From: Franzmannia pantelleriensis
GTDB lineage: Bacteria > Pseudomonadota > Gammaproteobacteria > Pseudomonadales > Halomonadaceae
Direction: 5' to 3'
Length of the DNA stretch: 64,000 bases
Assembly (NCBI RefSeq): GCF_900102875.1
Contig: NZ_FNGH01000010.1
Coordinates: 62,001 to 126,000 of the forward strand
Positions 24,739 to 32,654 of the stretch are shown piece by piece. The stretch's first letter is position 1. Each line of letters opens with the position of its first letter. The translations under genes were made by a program, and so were the position numbers. Below the pieces are notes generated by a model. It was given only the letters and a program-made list of their open reading frames with translations. It searched no databases and was not told the origin of the DNA.

Positions 24739-25463
24739 GCCAGGCCACTCAGCCCCTGCCACGTCCCTGGCTAACCGGCCTGCGCGATGCTACCCCGCTG
24801 CTCGGTGGCTATGTGCCGGTGGCGATATCCTTCGGTCTGATCGCCACTCAGGCCGGTTTCAGCACCTGGGAGGCGATGCTGATCTCGACGCTGCTGTATG
24901 CCGGCGCTTCGCAGTTCCTGTTCGTCGGCATGGTCGCTGCGGGCTCACCGCTGTGGCTGGTGGTGGCCATGACGCTGTTGATCAATGCGCGCCATGTGGT
25001 CTATGCCCCCAATATCGCCCCCTGGCTGACCACCAGCCGCACCTGGCCCTGGCTGATGCACGGCCTGACCGATCAAATCTTCGCCCTGGCTCACAGCCGC
25101 CTGCCGCAGATGCCCGCCGAACGACGCCTTGGCTGGTTCACCAGCGCGGCGCTGCTAGCCTGGCTCAGTTGGATCGCCGGCACCGCCTTGGGCGCCGTGG
25201 CCGGCGAAGAGCTGACGCGGCGCTGGCCGCTGCTCGGCGAGGTCATGCCGTTCGCACTCCCCGCCCTGTTCCTGGTACTGGTGGCGCCGCGCTTTACCTC
25301 GCGGCGCTGGTCACTGGCACTGGGCTCGAGCATCGCCATGGCCCTGTTGCTTACCCTGGCCGGGCTGACCAACGCGGCGATTCCCCTGGCGGCTGCCGGT
25401 GGCGCGGTATGCTTCTATATGGTGAAGTCCAGGGTACCGGCAAGCGGAGAACGCCATGAGTAA
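24735..25463 (+). CDS. azlC: AzlC-family branched-chain amino-acid exporter, large subunit
   Basis: The 242-residue membrane protein starts with ATPLLGGYVPVAISFGLIAT and has LLYAGASQFLFVGMVAAGSP and the LINARHVVYAPNIAP motif of AzlC/YgaZ. With AzlD it exports branched-chain amino acids or methionine. Translation is coupled to the regulator upstream (ATGA overlap) and to azlD downstream (8-base overlap). A single exporter unit under a ligand-sensing regulator is a common arrangement. Confidence 0.9.
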   Translation: MSQATQPLPRPWLTGLRDATPLLGGYVPVAISFGLIATQAGFSTWEAMLISTLLYAGASQFLFVGMVAAGSPLWLVVAMTLLINARHVVYAPNIAPWLTTSRTWPWLMHGLTDQIFALAHSRLPQMPAERRLGWFTSAALLAWLSWIAGTALGAVAGEELTRRWPLLGEVMPFALPALFLVLVAPRFTSRRWSLALGSSIAMALLLTLAGLTNAAIPLAAAGGAVCFYMVKSRVPASGERHE

Positions 25464-25806
25464 CGCACTGTGGTTGGCCGTGCTGGCCTCGGCGGCCGGC
25501 ACCCTGCTGATGCGGCTGCTGCCGCTGCTGTGGATGCGCCGCCGCCTGGCCAGGCTCGACGGTGACGAGCGCCTCGACGCCATGCCCCAGTGGCTGAGCA
25601 TCCTCGGCCCGATGATGATCGCCGCCGTGCTCGGCGTCTCGCTAGTGCCCGCCACCAACGACGCCACCTCCTGGCTCGCCACCGCCATCGGCGTGGCCGC
25701 CACCCTGGTGGTGTGGTGGCGCATGCGCAGCCTGGGCTGGCCAATCGCCGCCGGCGTGGCAGCGTATGGCGCCGTGGTGGTGTTGATCGCACTCGCAACC
25801 CCTTGA
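25456..25806 (+). CDS. azlD: AzlD-family exporter, small subunit
   Basis: A 116-residue protein with four hydrophobic segments; LLMRLLPLLWMRRR and LSILGPMMIAAVLGVSLVP are typical of AzlD/YgaH. It is the partner of AzlC and overlaps that gene by 8 bases. The reading frame ends 38 bp before the nuclease gene. Confidence 0.9.
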   Translation: MSNALWLAVLASAAGTLLMRLLPLLWMRRRLARLDGDERLDAMPQWLSILGPMMIAAVLGVSLVPATNDATSWLATAIGVAATLVVWWRMRSLGWPIAAGVAAYGAVVVLIALATP

Positions 25807-25843
25807 CCCGATGGGTAACGTCGCCACCTCTGCCGGAGCCGCC

Positions 25844-27562
25844 ATGATCCCCTCTCCCACGCGCCGCTTCGTCGCAAGTCGCTCCCTAGCGGGCCTGTTG
25901 GCCCTGGCGCTGGTGGCCGCGCCGGTAGCGGCCGACTGCCCGACTGACTCCAGCGCCGACTTCGCCGCCATCAAGGGCGCGGGCGAGGAGGCGGCCCTGG
26001 CTGAGGGCCAGGCGGTCGTCGCCGACGGCGTGGTGACGGGCGCCTTCCTGGGTCGCGACCACCTGGATGGCTTCTATCTGCAGCAAACCACCGAGCAGGG
26101 CCCGGTGGGGCTCTTCGTCTATATGCCGGCGGCCAGCGAAGCCGATGCCGAGCGTATCGCTCCCGGCCAGCACGTCCAGCTCCACGCCCGCACTGGCGAA
26201 TATCGCGGTCAGGTTCAGCTGCAGCGGGTCGAGCGCATCGAGGTGTGCGGTCGCAGCCGGCTACCGCCGCCAAAGGAACTGACATGGCCTCAGGATGAGG
26301 ACACCCTGACGCGCCTGGAGGGGCGGCTGGTGAGGTTTAGCGAGCCGCTCACCGTGACCGGCAACTACGAGCTGGCCCGCTACGGCAGCCTGCGACTGGC
26401 CAACGAGCGGCTGTTCCGGCCCACCAACGCGCCCGAAGATGAGCAGGAGCGCGCCGTCCTGATGCTCGACGACGGCAGCTATCGGACCTCACCGAGCCCC
26501 ATTCCTTATCTCAACGACGAGGGCACGCGCCGCGTCGGCAGCCGGGTGGCGGGGCTCACGGGCATCCTCACCCACGCCTTCGACGCCCACCGCCTCCACC
26601 CCATCCGCGAGCCGCGCTTCAGCGATGCCAACCCACGCCCGGAACCGCTCGATGAGCCGGGGGAGCAACTGCGGGTGGCGGCCTTCAACGTCGAGAACTA
26701 CTTCACCACCCTGGGCCAGCGCGGTGCGGCCAACGCCGTGGAACTGGAGCGCCAGCGCGCCAAGCTGGCCGCGGCGGTCGCCGGCCTCAACGCCGACATC
26801 CTGGCCCTGGTGGAGGTGGAGAATACCCCCGGGGCCTTGCGCGACCTGGTCGAGCAGCTCAGCGAGCGCACCGGGGTTCGCTACCGCGCCGTGGGCGGCA
26901 GCGCCAACCGCGGCTCTGACGCCATCAAGCTGGCCCTGATTTACCGGCCGGACCGGGTGCAGGCCGTCAGTGAGCTGTATGCCGACAATGACCGCGTGCA
27001 CCACCGCCCACCGCTGGCGGCGTTCTTCCGCGACCGTCAGGACGGCCCCGCTTTCGGCGTGGTGAGCGCCCACTTCAAGGCCAAGACCGGCTGCCCACCC
27101 AGCGGCGACATCGACCGCGGCCAGGGCTGCTGGAACCAGCGCCGGGTGGCGCAGGCTCACGCCATGAACGCCTTCCTCGAGCGCCTCGCCGCAAAGCAGA
27201 GCGAACGACTGCTGCTGATCGGCGACCTCAATGCCTACGGCGCCGAGGACCCGATTCGTACCCTGACCGACGCAGGCCTGATCGACCTGCTCGCCCGGGA
27301 GCTTCCCGCCGAGCGCCGCTACACCTATGTGTTCCGCGGCGAGTCGGGCTACCTCGACCATGCCCTGGCCAACCCCGCACTGGCCGCCGCCGTGACGACG
27401 GTGCGGCCGTGGCCGATCAACGCCGATGAGCCGCCCTTCCTCGGCTACGATGGCCCGGACAGCGCACTGCCCCACTTCCAGCCCGACGCCTTCCGCTCCT
27501 CGGACCATGACCCGGTAGTGGTCGATCTATCGCCAGAGATGATGCGAAAGGGGGTGCAATAA
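25844..27562 (+). CDS. ExeM/NucH-family extracellular endonuclease
   Basis: The 572-residue protein has a signal peptide (SLAGLLALALVAAPVAAD), an OB-fold-like N-terminal region (about 40-150) and a C-terminal endonuclease/exonuclease/phosphatase domain. The latter shows RVAAFNVENYFTTLG, LALVEVENTPG, LIGDLNAYGAEDP and SSDHDPVVVDL, giving the metal- and phosphate-binding Asn, Glu, Asp and His. It would degrade extracellular DNA or phosphodiesters for nutrient or biofilm use. The ATG at 25844 gives a proper signal peptide. Confidence 0.92.
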   Translation: MIPSPTRRFVASRSLAGLLALALVAAPVAADCPTDSSADFAAIKGAGEEAALAEGQAVVADGVVTGAFLGRDHLDGFYLQQTTEQGPVGLFVYMPAASEADAERIAPGQHVQLHARTGEYRGQVQLQRVERIEVCGRSRLPPPKELTWPQDEDTLTRLEGRLVRFSEPLTVTGNYELARYGSLRLANERLFRPTNAPEDEQERAVLMLDDGSYRTSPSPIPYLNDEGTRRVGSRVAGLTGILTHAFDAHRLHPIREPRFSDANPRPEPLDEPGEQLRVAAFNVENYFTTLGQRGAANAVELERQRAKLAAAVAGLNADILALVEVENTPGALRDLVEQLSERTGVRYRAVGGSANRGSDAIKLALIYRPDRVQAVSELYADNDRVHHRPPLAAFFRDRQDGPAFGVVSAHFKAKTGCPPSGDIDRGQGCWNQRRVAQAHAMNAFLERLAAKQSERLLLIGDLNAYGAEDPIRTLTDAGLIDLLARELPAERRYTYVFRGESGYLDHALANPALAAAVTTVRPWPINADEPPFLGYDGPDSALPHFQPDAFRSSDHDPVVVDLSPEMMRKGVQ

Positions 27563-27627
27563 CGGCCACTTACCGCTTATAAGGGAGGATATAAGGACAA
27601 CGATAACCCAGCTTCGTAAGGAACCGC

Positions 27628-29388
27628 ATGGAGTCACCGCCGAGCGTCCCCCAAGAGCGCCCCTGGGTTCGCCACTATGGTTCGATCCCGGCCGAGCTCC
27701 CGCCCTCGCCGCAGCCCAGCCTGGCCGCGCTGATCAGCGCCAGCGCCGAGCGCTTCGCTAGTCATAAAGCCTTCACCAGCTGCATGCCCAACGGCATGAA
27801 CGGCGCGCTGAGTTATGCCCAAGTCGACGAGGCCTCCGACGCCTTCGCCGTCTACCTGCGCGAGGGGCTGGGACTTGCTCCCGGCAGCCGCGTTGCGGTG
27901 CAACTGCCCAACTGCCTGAGCTATCCGGTAGCGGTCTTCGGCATCCTCAAGGCCGGCTGCGTACTGGTGAACACCAACCCGCTCTACACCGCTACGGAGA
28001 TGACCCACCAGTTCCGCGACAGCGGCGCCGAGGCGCTGGTCATCGTCGACATGTTCGTCGACAAGCTACCCGAGGTGCTGCCACATACCAGTATCCGCCA
28101 AGTGGTGGTGGCGAGCCTGGCGCAGTTCTTCCCGCCGGTGGTGCGCCAGGTGGTGCAGGCGGTGCTCAAGCACTGGAATCGGGTGATTCCGCCCTGGCCC
28201 GTGGCAGCGCTTGCCATGGGCCAGGCGCTGGCCGAAGGCCGCCGCTTGCGCCAGGCCCGCAGCGTCGACGTGACCGGCTACTGGCGCGACCTGGGCCCGG
28301 AGAGCCTGGCCGCCCTGCAGTACACCGGCGGCACCACCGGCGTGGCCAAGGGCGCCATGCTCAGCCATGGCAACCTGCTCGCCAATGTGGCCCAGATCGA
28401 GGCCATGGCCGGCTCGCATATCGGCGACGGCGAGGAGTGCGTGCTTACCGCCCTGCCGCTCTATCATATCTTCGCCTTCTCGGTGAACCTGCTGGCCTTC
28501 TTCAAGCACGGCGCCCACAACGTCCTGGTGCCCAACCCGCGGCCGATCCAGAACCTGCAGCGGGCCATCGAGAACTACCCGATCAGCTGGATCAGCGGGG
28601 TCAACACCCTCTTCAATGCGCTGCTCAACGAGGAGTGGTTCAGCCTCTACCCGCCGCGCAGGCTACGCGCCGCGGCAGCCGGCGGCACGGCCCTGCATGC
28701 CGCCGTGGCCGAACGCTGGGAGACGGTCACCGGTACCCCCTTGGTGGAGGGCTACGGCCTCACCGAGAGCTCGCCAGCAATCAGCTTCAATCCGCTGGTG
28801 GGGACGCGCAAGCCGGGCAGCATCGGCATCCCGGTGCCGGGCACCGAGATCCGCCTGGTCGATGACGACGGCGCGCCGGTGGCCCAAGGCGAGCCGGGGG
28901 AACTCACCGCCCGCGGGCCCCAGGTGATGCAGGGCTACTGGCAGCAGCCCGAGGCCACTGCCGAGACCCTGCGCGACGGCTGGCTACATACCGGCGACGT
29001 GGCCGCCATGGACGAGGACGGCTACCTGCGCATCGTCGACCGCAAGAAGGACCTGATCCTGGTAAGCGGCTTCAACGTCTACCCCAACGAGGTGGAGGAC
29101 TGTATCGCCCTGCTCGACGCCGTGCACGAGGTGGGCGTGATCGGCGTGCCCGATGCCGACAGCGGCGAAGCCGTGCGCGCCTATATCGTCACCCGGGGCG
29201 AGCTCGCGCCCGAGGCGGTAAAGGCCCACTGTCGCCAGCACCTAGCCCGCTACAAGGTGCCCAAGCAGATCGAGTTCGTCGACGACCTGCCCAAGAGCCC
29301 CATCGGCAAGGTGCTGCGCAAGGACCTGCGCGCCGAGTACCTCAAGGATCATCCGCAAGCCGCCACCGACGGGAGCCGCCCATGCTGA
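27628..29388 (+). CDS. Long-chain fatty-acid-CoA ligase (FadD-like)
   Basis: A 586-residue AMP-forming ligase. It has the P-loop-like YTGGTTGVAKGAMLSHGN, the adenylate motif GYGLTESSP, GWLHTGDVAAMDEDGYLRIV, the linker DRKKDLILVSGFNVYPNEVE and the catalytic Lys in KSPIGKVLRKDLR. It activates fatty acids to acyl-CoA through acyl-AMP. It overlaps the following BASS transporter by 7 bases, which suggests its substrate may be imported by that protein. A small inverted repeat (CTTATA/TATAAG, 27576-27595) lies in its leader. Confidence 0.9.
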   Translation: MESPPSVPQERPWVRHYGSIPAELPPSPQPSLAALISASAERFASHKAFTSCMPNGMNGALSYAQVDEASDAFAVYLREGLGLAPGSRVAVQLPNCLSYPVAVFGILKAGCVLVNTNPLYTATEMTHQFRDSGAEALVIVDMFVDKLPEVLPHTSIRQVVVASLAQFFPPVVRQVVQAVLKHWNRVIPPWPVAALAMGQALAEGRRLRQARSVDVTGYWRDLGPESLAALQYTGGTTGVAKGAMLSHGNLLANVAQIEAMAGSHIGDGEECVLTALPLYHIFAFSVNLLAFFKHGAHNVLVPNPRPIQNLQRAIENYPISWISGVNTLFNALLNEEWFSLYPPRRLRAAAAGGTALHAAVAERWETVTGTPLVEGYGLTESSPAISFNPLVGTRKPGSIGIPVPGTEIRLVDDDGAPVAQGEPGELTARGPQVMQGYWQQPEATAETLRDGWLHTGDVAAMDEDGYLRIVDRKKDLILVSGFNVYPNEVEDCIALLDAVHEVGVIGVPDADSGEAVRAYIVTRGELAPEAVKAHCRQHLARYKVPKQIEFVDDLPKSPIGKVLRKDLRAEYLKDHPQAATDGSRPC

Positions 29389-30293
29389 GCCCACTCGAGG
29401 AAACCCTGCTGGCCATCATGATGGCCGTGATCATGCTGGGCATGGGGTCATCGCTGACCTTCAAGGACTTTCGCATCGCCATGCGCCACCCCCAGGCGAT
29501 CGGCATCGGCTTCGCCTCGCAGTACCTGTTCATGCCGCTGATCGCCTTCCTGATCGGTCGCGCCCTGCAGCTGCCGCCCATCCAGGCGGTCAGCCTGATT
29601 TTGATGGGCTGCGTGCCCGGTGGCACCACCTCCAATATCTTCGCCTACTTCTCGAGGAGCCTGCTCGGCCTCTCCATCCTGATGACGGTCTGCTCGACCC
29701 TGCTGGCGGTGGTCATGGTGCCGCTGGTGCTGACCATCTACACCACCGGCATCGACGCCGCCTTCCGGATCCCCTCGGGCAATATCGTCGCGGTGCTCGG
29801 CGTGCTGCTGGTGCCGACCCTGTTCGGCATGTGGCTGCGTCGGCGCAACGCCAACCTCGGTGCCTGCACCGAGCTGATGGGCGGCATCCTCGGCGTGGTG
29901 GTGATCGTCTTTTTGATCGCGACCTGGGTGCCGCGCAACTGGCAACTGTTGATGACCACCGGCCCCGAGATCTACCTGGCGGCCATCGGTCTCGGCCTGT
30001 GCGGCTTCCTGATCGGCTACTGGTTCAGCCGTGCCGCCCGCCTCAACCCGCTCAAGGCGCGCACCGTGTCGCTCGAGACCGGCATACAGAACGGGCCGCT
30101 GGCGGTGTTGATCATCACCCTCTCCTTCGCCGGCGAGACCCAGCAGCAGATGCTGCTGATCCCAGTGATGTACTCGCTGTTCATCGTCATCACCTCGACC
30201 TGCGTGACCTTCTACTACCGGGCACGCAGCCTGCGCGAGGAGCTCGCCCGCGATCGGGCGAAAGTGGAAACCGCAGTATCCGCCAGAGGCTGA
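29382..30293 (+). CDS. Bile acid:sodium symporter (BASS) family transporter
   Basis: A 303-residue protein with about nine membrane helices. The BASS signatures are the GCVPGGTTSNIFAYFSRS Na+-site segment and SLETGIQNGPLAVLII. The family imports bile acids, pantoate, pyruvate and other organic acids with Na+. Coupling to an acyl-CoA ligase by overlapping genes points to uptake and activation of a carboxylic acid (inference). Confidence 0.88.
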   Translation: MLSPLEETLLAIMMAVIMLGMGSSLTFKDFRIAMRHPQAIGIGFASQYLFMPLIAFLIGRALQLPPIQAVSLILMGCVPGGTTSNIFAYFSRSLLGLSILMTVCSTLLAVVMVPLVLTIYTTGIDAAFRIPSGNIVAVLGVLLVPTLFGMWLRRRNANLGACTELMGGILGVVVIVFLIATWVPRNWQLLMTTGPEIYLAAIGLGLCGFLIGYWFSRAARLNPLKARTVSLETGIQNGPLAVLIITLSFAGETQQQMLLIPVMYSLFIVITSTCVTFYYRARSLREELARDRAKVETAVSARG

Positions 30294-30441
30294 GGCGCTG
30301 GCATTCATCGTTATTGTCTATATTGCCTGTAGCGCCATCGCGCTGAGTCCGGCTGAACAGGTACCGTGACTCCCGCAACCTCAGCCACTGACGCTGGGCT
30401 CCTGAGCATGACAGGAGACAGGCAAGGAAGAGGAGAGAACG

Positions 30442-32049
30442 ATGAGTGAACAACCTCACCAGCAACCAGGGCTCGATGATTCACCCAGTGGACGATCCGC
30501 CAGCATGATATGGGGCCTGCGCGGCTTCGGGTTGTTCATGGCGCTGCTGGTCTGGCTCGCCATGGGCCAGGCAGAGGGATTGTCGTCGGACGCGCGCTGG
30601 GTCGCCGCGATCGGCACCCTGATGGCGGTGTGGTGGATGACAGAGGCCATCCCGCTCTCGGCCACGTCACTGCTGCCGATCGTGCTGATCCCGATGCTCA
30701 CCGAGCGCACCGTCGGCCAGGCCACGGCGCCCTACGCCAGTCCCATCGTGTTTCTCTTCCTTGGCGGCTTCTTGATCGCCATCGCCATGGAGAAATGGAA
30801 CCTGCACCGCCGCATCGCGCTGATGACACTGGCACGGGTCGGGGTCGAACCGAAGCGCATCGTGCTCGGCATGATGCTCGCCACCGGCTTTCTGTCGATG
30901 TGGGTCTCGAATACCGCCACGACGCTGATGATGCTGCCGATCGGTCTCTCCGTGCTGGCCCTGGTCGCGGAGCGTAGCGGCGAATCCCTCAACGAGGCCG
31001 CCCCTGGGCACGACCCCGCGGGCAACGAACACGACCACCACCGGGCCGGTCATGTGGACTTCATCTTCGATGACAACATCAAGCGGTTCGGCCTCTGCCT
31101 GCTCCTGGCGATCGCCTGGTCGGCAAGCATGGGCGGCCTCGGCACCCTGCTCGGCAGCCCGCCCAATGCCATCGTCGCCGGCTACGCCGCCGACGAACTG
31201 GGCCGCAATATCGGCTTTCTCGAGTGGATGATGCTCGGCGTGCCGCTGGCCTTCACCTTCATCCTGATCGGCTGGGTGATGATGACCCGGGTGCTCTACC
31301 CCTTCAAGGTCGATGAGATTCCCGGCGGCAAGGAGATGATCGCCGGCGAGATCCACAAGCTTGGCCCGTTCAGCCAGGGCGAGAAGATGGTGATGCTGGT
31401 GTTTCTCTCGGCGGCGTTTCTGTGGGTGGTGCCCGGGCTGCTCGGCAACCTCCCCTGGTTGGGTGAGCGGCTGGGGCCGCTGGGCGAGCTCAACGACACC
31501 GCCATCGCCGTCGCCGCCGGCATCGCGATGTTCATCCTGCCCGGGAGGGGCCGGAGCGAGATGGTACTGACCTGGCAGGATGCCGAGGACGGGCTGCCGT
31601 GGGGCGTACTGCTGCTGTTCGGCGGCGGCCTGAGCCTTGCCGGCGCCGTTGCTGCCTCCGGCCTCGATAGCTGGTTCGGCCAGCAGGTTTCGGGCCTCGG
31701 CATGCTGCCTATCATCCTGCTCGTCGCCGCCGTCGCCACCATCATCCTGTTCCTGACCGAGGTGACCAGCAACACCGCCACCGCCGCGACCTTCATCCCC
31801 GTGCTCGGGGGCGTGGCGCTCGGCATTGGCGCCGACCCGATGACGCTGCTCATCCCGGCGGCCTTTGCCGCGACCTGCGCCTTCATGCTGCCAGTGGGTA
31901 CGCCGCCGAACGCCATCGTGTTCGGCACCGGCGCGGTCACCATCGGGCAGATGGCCCGCGGCGGGATCGTGCTCAACGTCATCGGTATCGTCTTGATTAC
32001 CCTGTTCTGCTATTTGCTTGGTGGCTTCGCGCTCGGACTGGCGTTCTGA
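30442..32049 (+). CDS. DASS-family sodium:dicarboxylate/anion symporter
   Basis: This 535-residue SLC13/DASS protein has both Ser-Asn-Thr substrate motifs, FLSMWVSNTATTLMMLPI and LTEVTSNTATAATFIPVL, and two Na+-binding repeats (LGTLLGSPPNAIVAG, MLPVGTPPNAIVFG). An unusual His/Asp-rich cytosolic loop (near GHDPAGNEHDHHRAGH) interrupts it. It imports C4-dicarboxylates or similar anions with Na+. AGGAGAG precedes the ATG. A strong terminator follows, then the left island boundary. Confidence 0.92.
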   Translation: MSEQPHQQPGLDDSPSGRSASMIWGLRGFGLFMALLVWLAMGQAEGLSSDARWVAAIGTLMAVWWMTEAIPLSATSLLPIVLIPMLTERTVGQATAPYASPIVFLFLGGFLIAIAMEKWNLHRRIALMTLARVGVEPKRIVLGMMLATGFLSMWVSNTATTLMMLPIGLSVLALVAERSGESLNEAAPGHDPAGNEHDHHRAGHVDFIFDDNIKRFGLCLLLAIAWSASMGGLGTLLGSPPNAIVAGYAADELGRNIGFLEWMMLGVPLAFTFILIGWVMMTRVLYPFKVDEIPGGKEMIAGEIHKLGPFSQGEKMVMLVFLSAAFLWVVPGLLGNLPWLGERLGPLGELNDTAIAVAAGIAMFILPGRGRSEMVLTWQDAEDGLPWGVLLLFGGGLSLAGAVAASGLDSWFGQQVSGLGMLPIILLVAAVATIILFLTEVTSNTATAATFIPVLGGVALGIGADPMTLLIPAAFAATCAFMLPVGTPPNAIVFGTGAVTIGQMARGGIVLNVIGIVLITLFCYLLGGFALGLAF

Positions 32050-32065
32050 TCGGGGTAGGCGGCAC

Positions 32066-32100
32066 AAGCGGTGCCGGGTGGGATGCCCGGCACCGCTTTT
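32066..32100 (+). terminator. Rho-independent terminator after the DASS gene
   Basis: AAGCGGTGCCGGG pairs perfectly with CCCGGCACCGCTT over a 7-nt loop and runs into TTTT. It marks the last chromosomal transcription unit before the island. Confidence 0.92.
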
Positions 32101-32125
32101 AAAAGGATATGGGGAGCTATTGACG

Positions 32126-32179
32126 TAGTGGCCCCATCGCCCCATCTGGACTCGAACCAGCGACCAAGGGATTATGAGT
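32126..32179 (-). repeat. attL: degenerate tRNA-Ile2 3' end
   Basis: Positions 32146-32179 are identical to 61064-61097 in the intact tRNA (34 bp, anticodon loop through T arm). Beyond the core, the minus strand reads AGTCCA, then GATGGGGC twice, then CACTA. Removing one 8-bp copy gives AGTCCAGATGGGGCCACTA, a damaged acceptor and CCA end (the intact copy has AGTCCAGCTGGGCCCACCA). This is the displaced original 3' end, free to decay because the island restored the tRNA. Confidence 0.85.
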
Positions 32180-32282
32180 GCAACCAAGCCATTTCTGAGG
32201 AGCGCGCCTGCAGCGCATAATCCTTTAATTTCAGATAATTGGAGATTTCCATGTAGTACATGCTTAACACGGGTAGCACCCA

Positions 32283-32293
32283 ATCAGCAACCA
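32283..32293 (+). repeat. Putative integrase arm site, left
   Basis: ATCAGCAACCA occurs here about 100 bp inside attL and twice, in direct orientation, about 60 bp inside attR. In the excised circle the copies would flank the core on both sides, the usual layout of integrase arm-type sites. Confidence 0.4.
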
Positions 32294-32321
32294 AACCGCG
32301 ACCAGATTGGGTCTGCCCTCA

Positions 32322-32341
32322 CAGCGGACGATCGTCCGCTG
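32322..32341. repeat. Perfect 20-bp palindrome
   Basis: CAGCGGACGATCGTCCGCTG reads the same on both strands. It has no U-run and no gene ends nearby, so a protein-binding site is more likely than a terminator. Confidence 0.7.
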
Positions 32342-32654
32342 CGTAGACAGAAGCTTTTCATCGTAGTCCCTAACCTCTAATGAAATGGGAGGGATCAGCC
32401 ATGGCCGATAACATGATAATGCGAGATCCCAGAGGACGCTGGGTGAGTAATGTGCCTCTACGGAGCCACAGAGATAAGAGCTCCTAAAGGCCCTTCTTGG
32501 TCGGCCTTCGACTTGCTTCTGATAAAAGGAGCTCGGTTCCACATTGCCTACCATTTTGGCGGGCATGTTACCGCCGAGCACACATTTCACCATGACATTG
32601 CTAAAAAACCCGTTATAGATAATCACCGAGCATAGTTTTTCATTAATCCGATTA

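Larger units (their letters stand above)
32180..32654. other. Gene-free left end of the island
   Basis: No frame here has a convincing ribosome site or recognisable product. It holds one copy of an 11-bp repeat shared with the right end (32283-32293) and a perfect 20-bp palindrome (32322-32341). It probably serves as one arm of the attachment region. Confidence 0.5.

Noticed and set aside
32126-32179. A second functional tRNA at the left boundary
   Set aside because: Only the 3' half is present, the acceptor is damaged and no 5' half follows; it is an attachment-site remnant.
30667-32283. Long open frame on the minus strand opposite the DASS gene
   Set aside because: It mirrors the codon pattern of a well-supported transporter on the other strand, is His/Gln/Arg rich and has no ribosome site; a GC-rich shadow frame.
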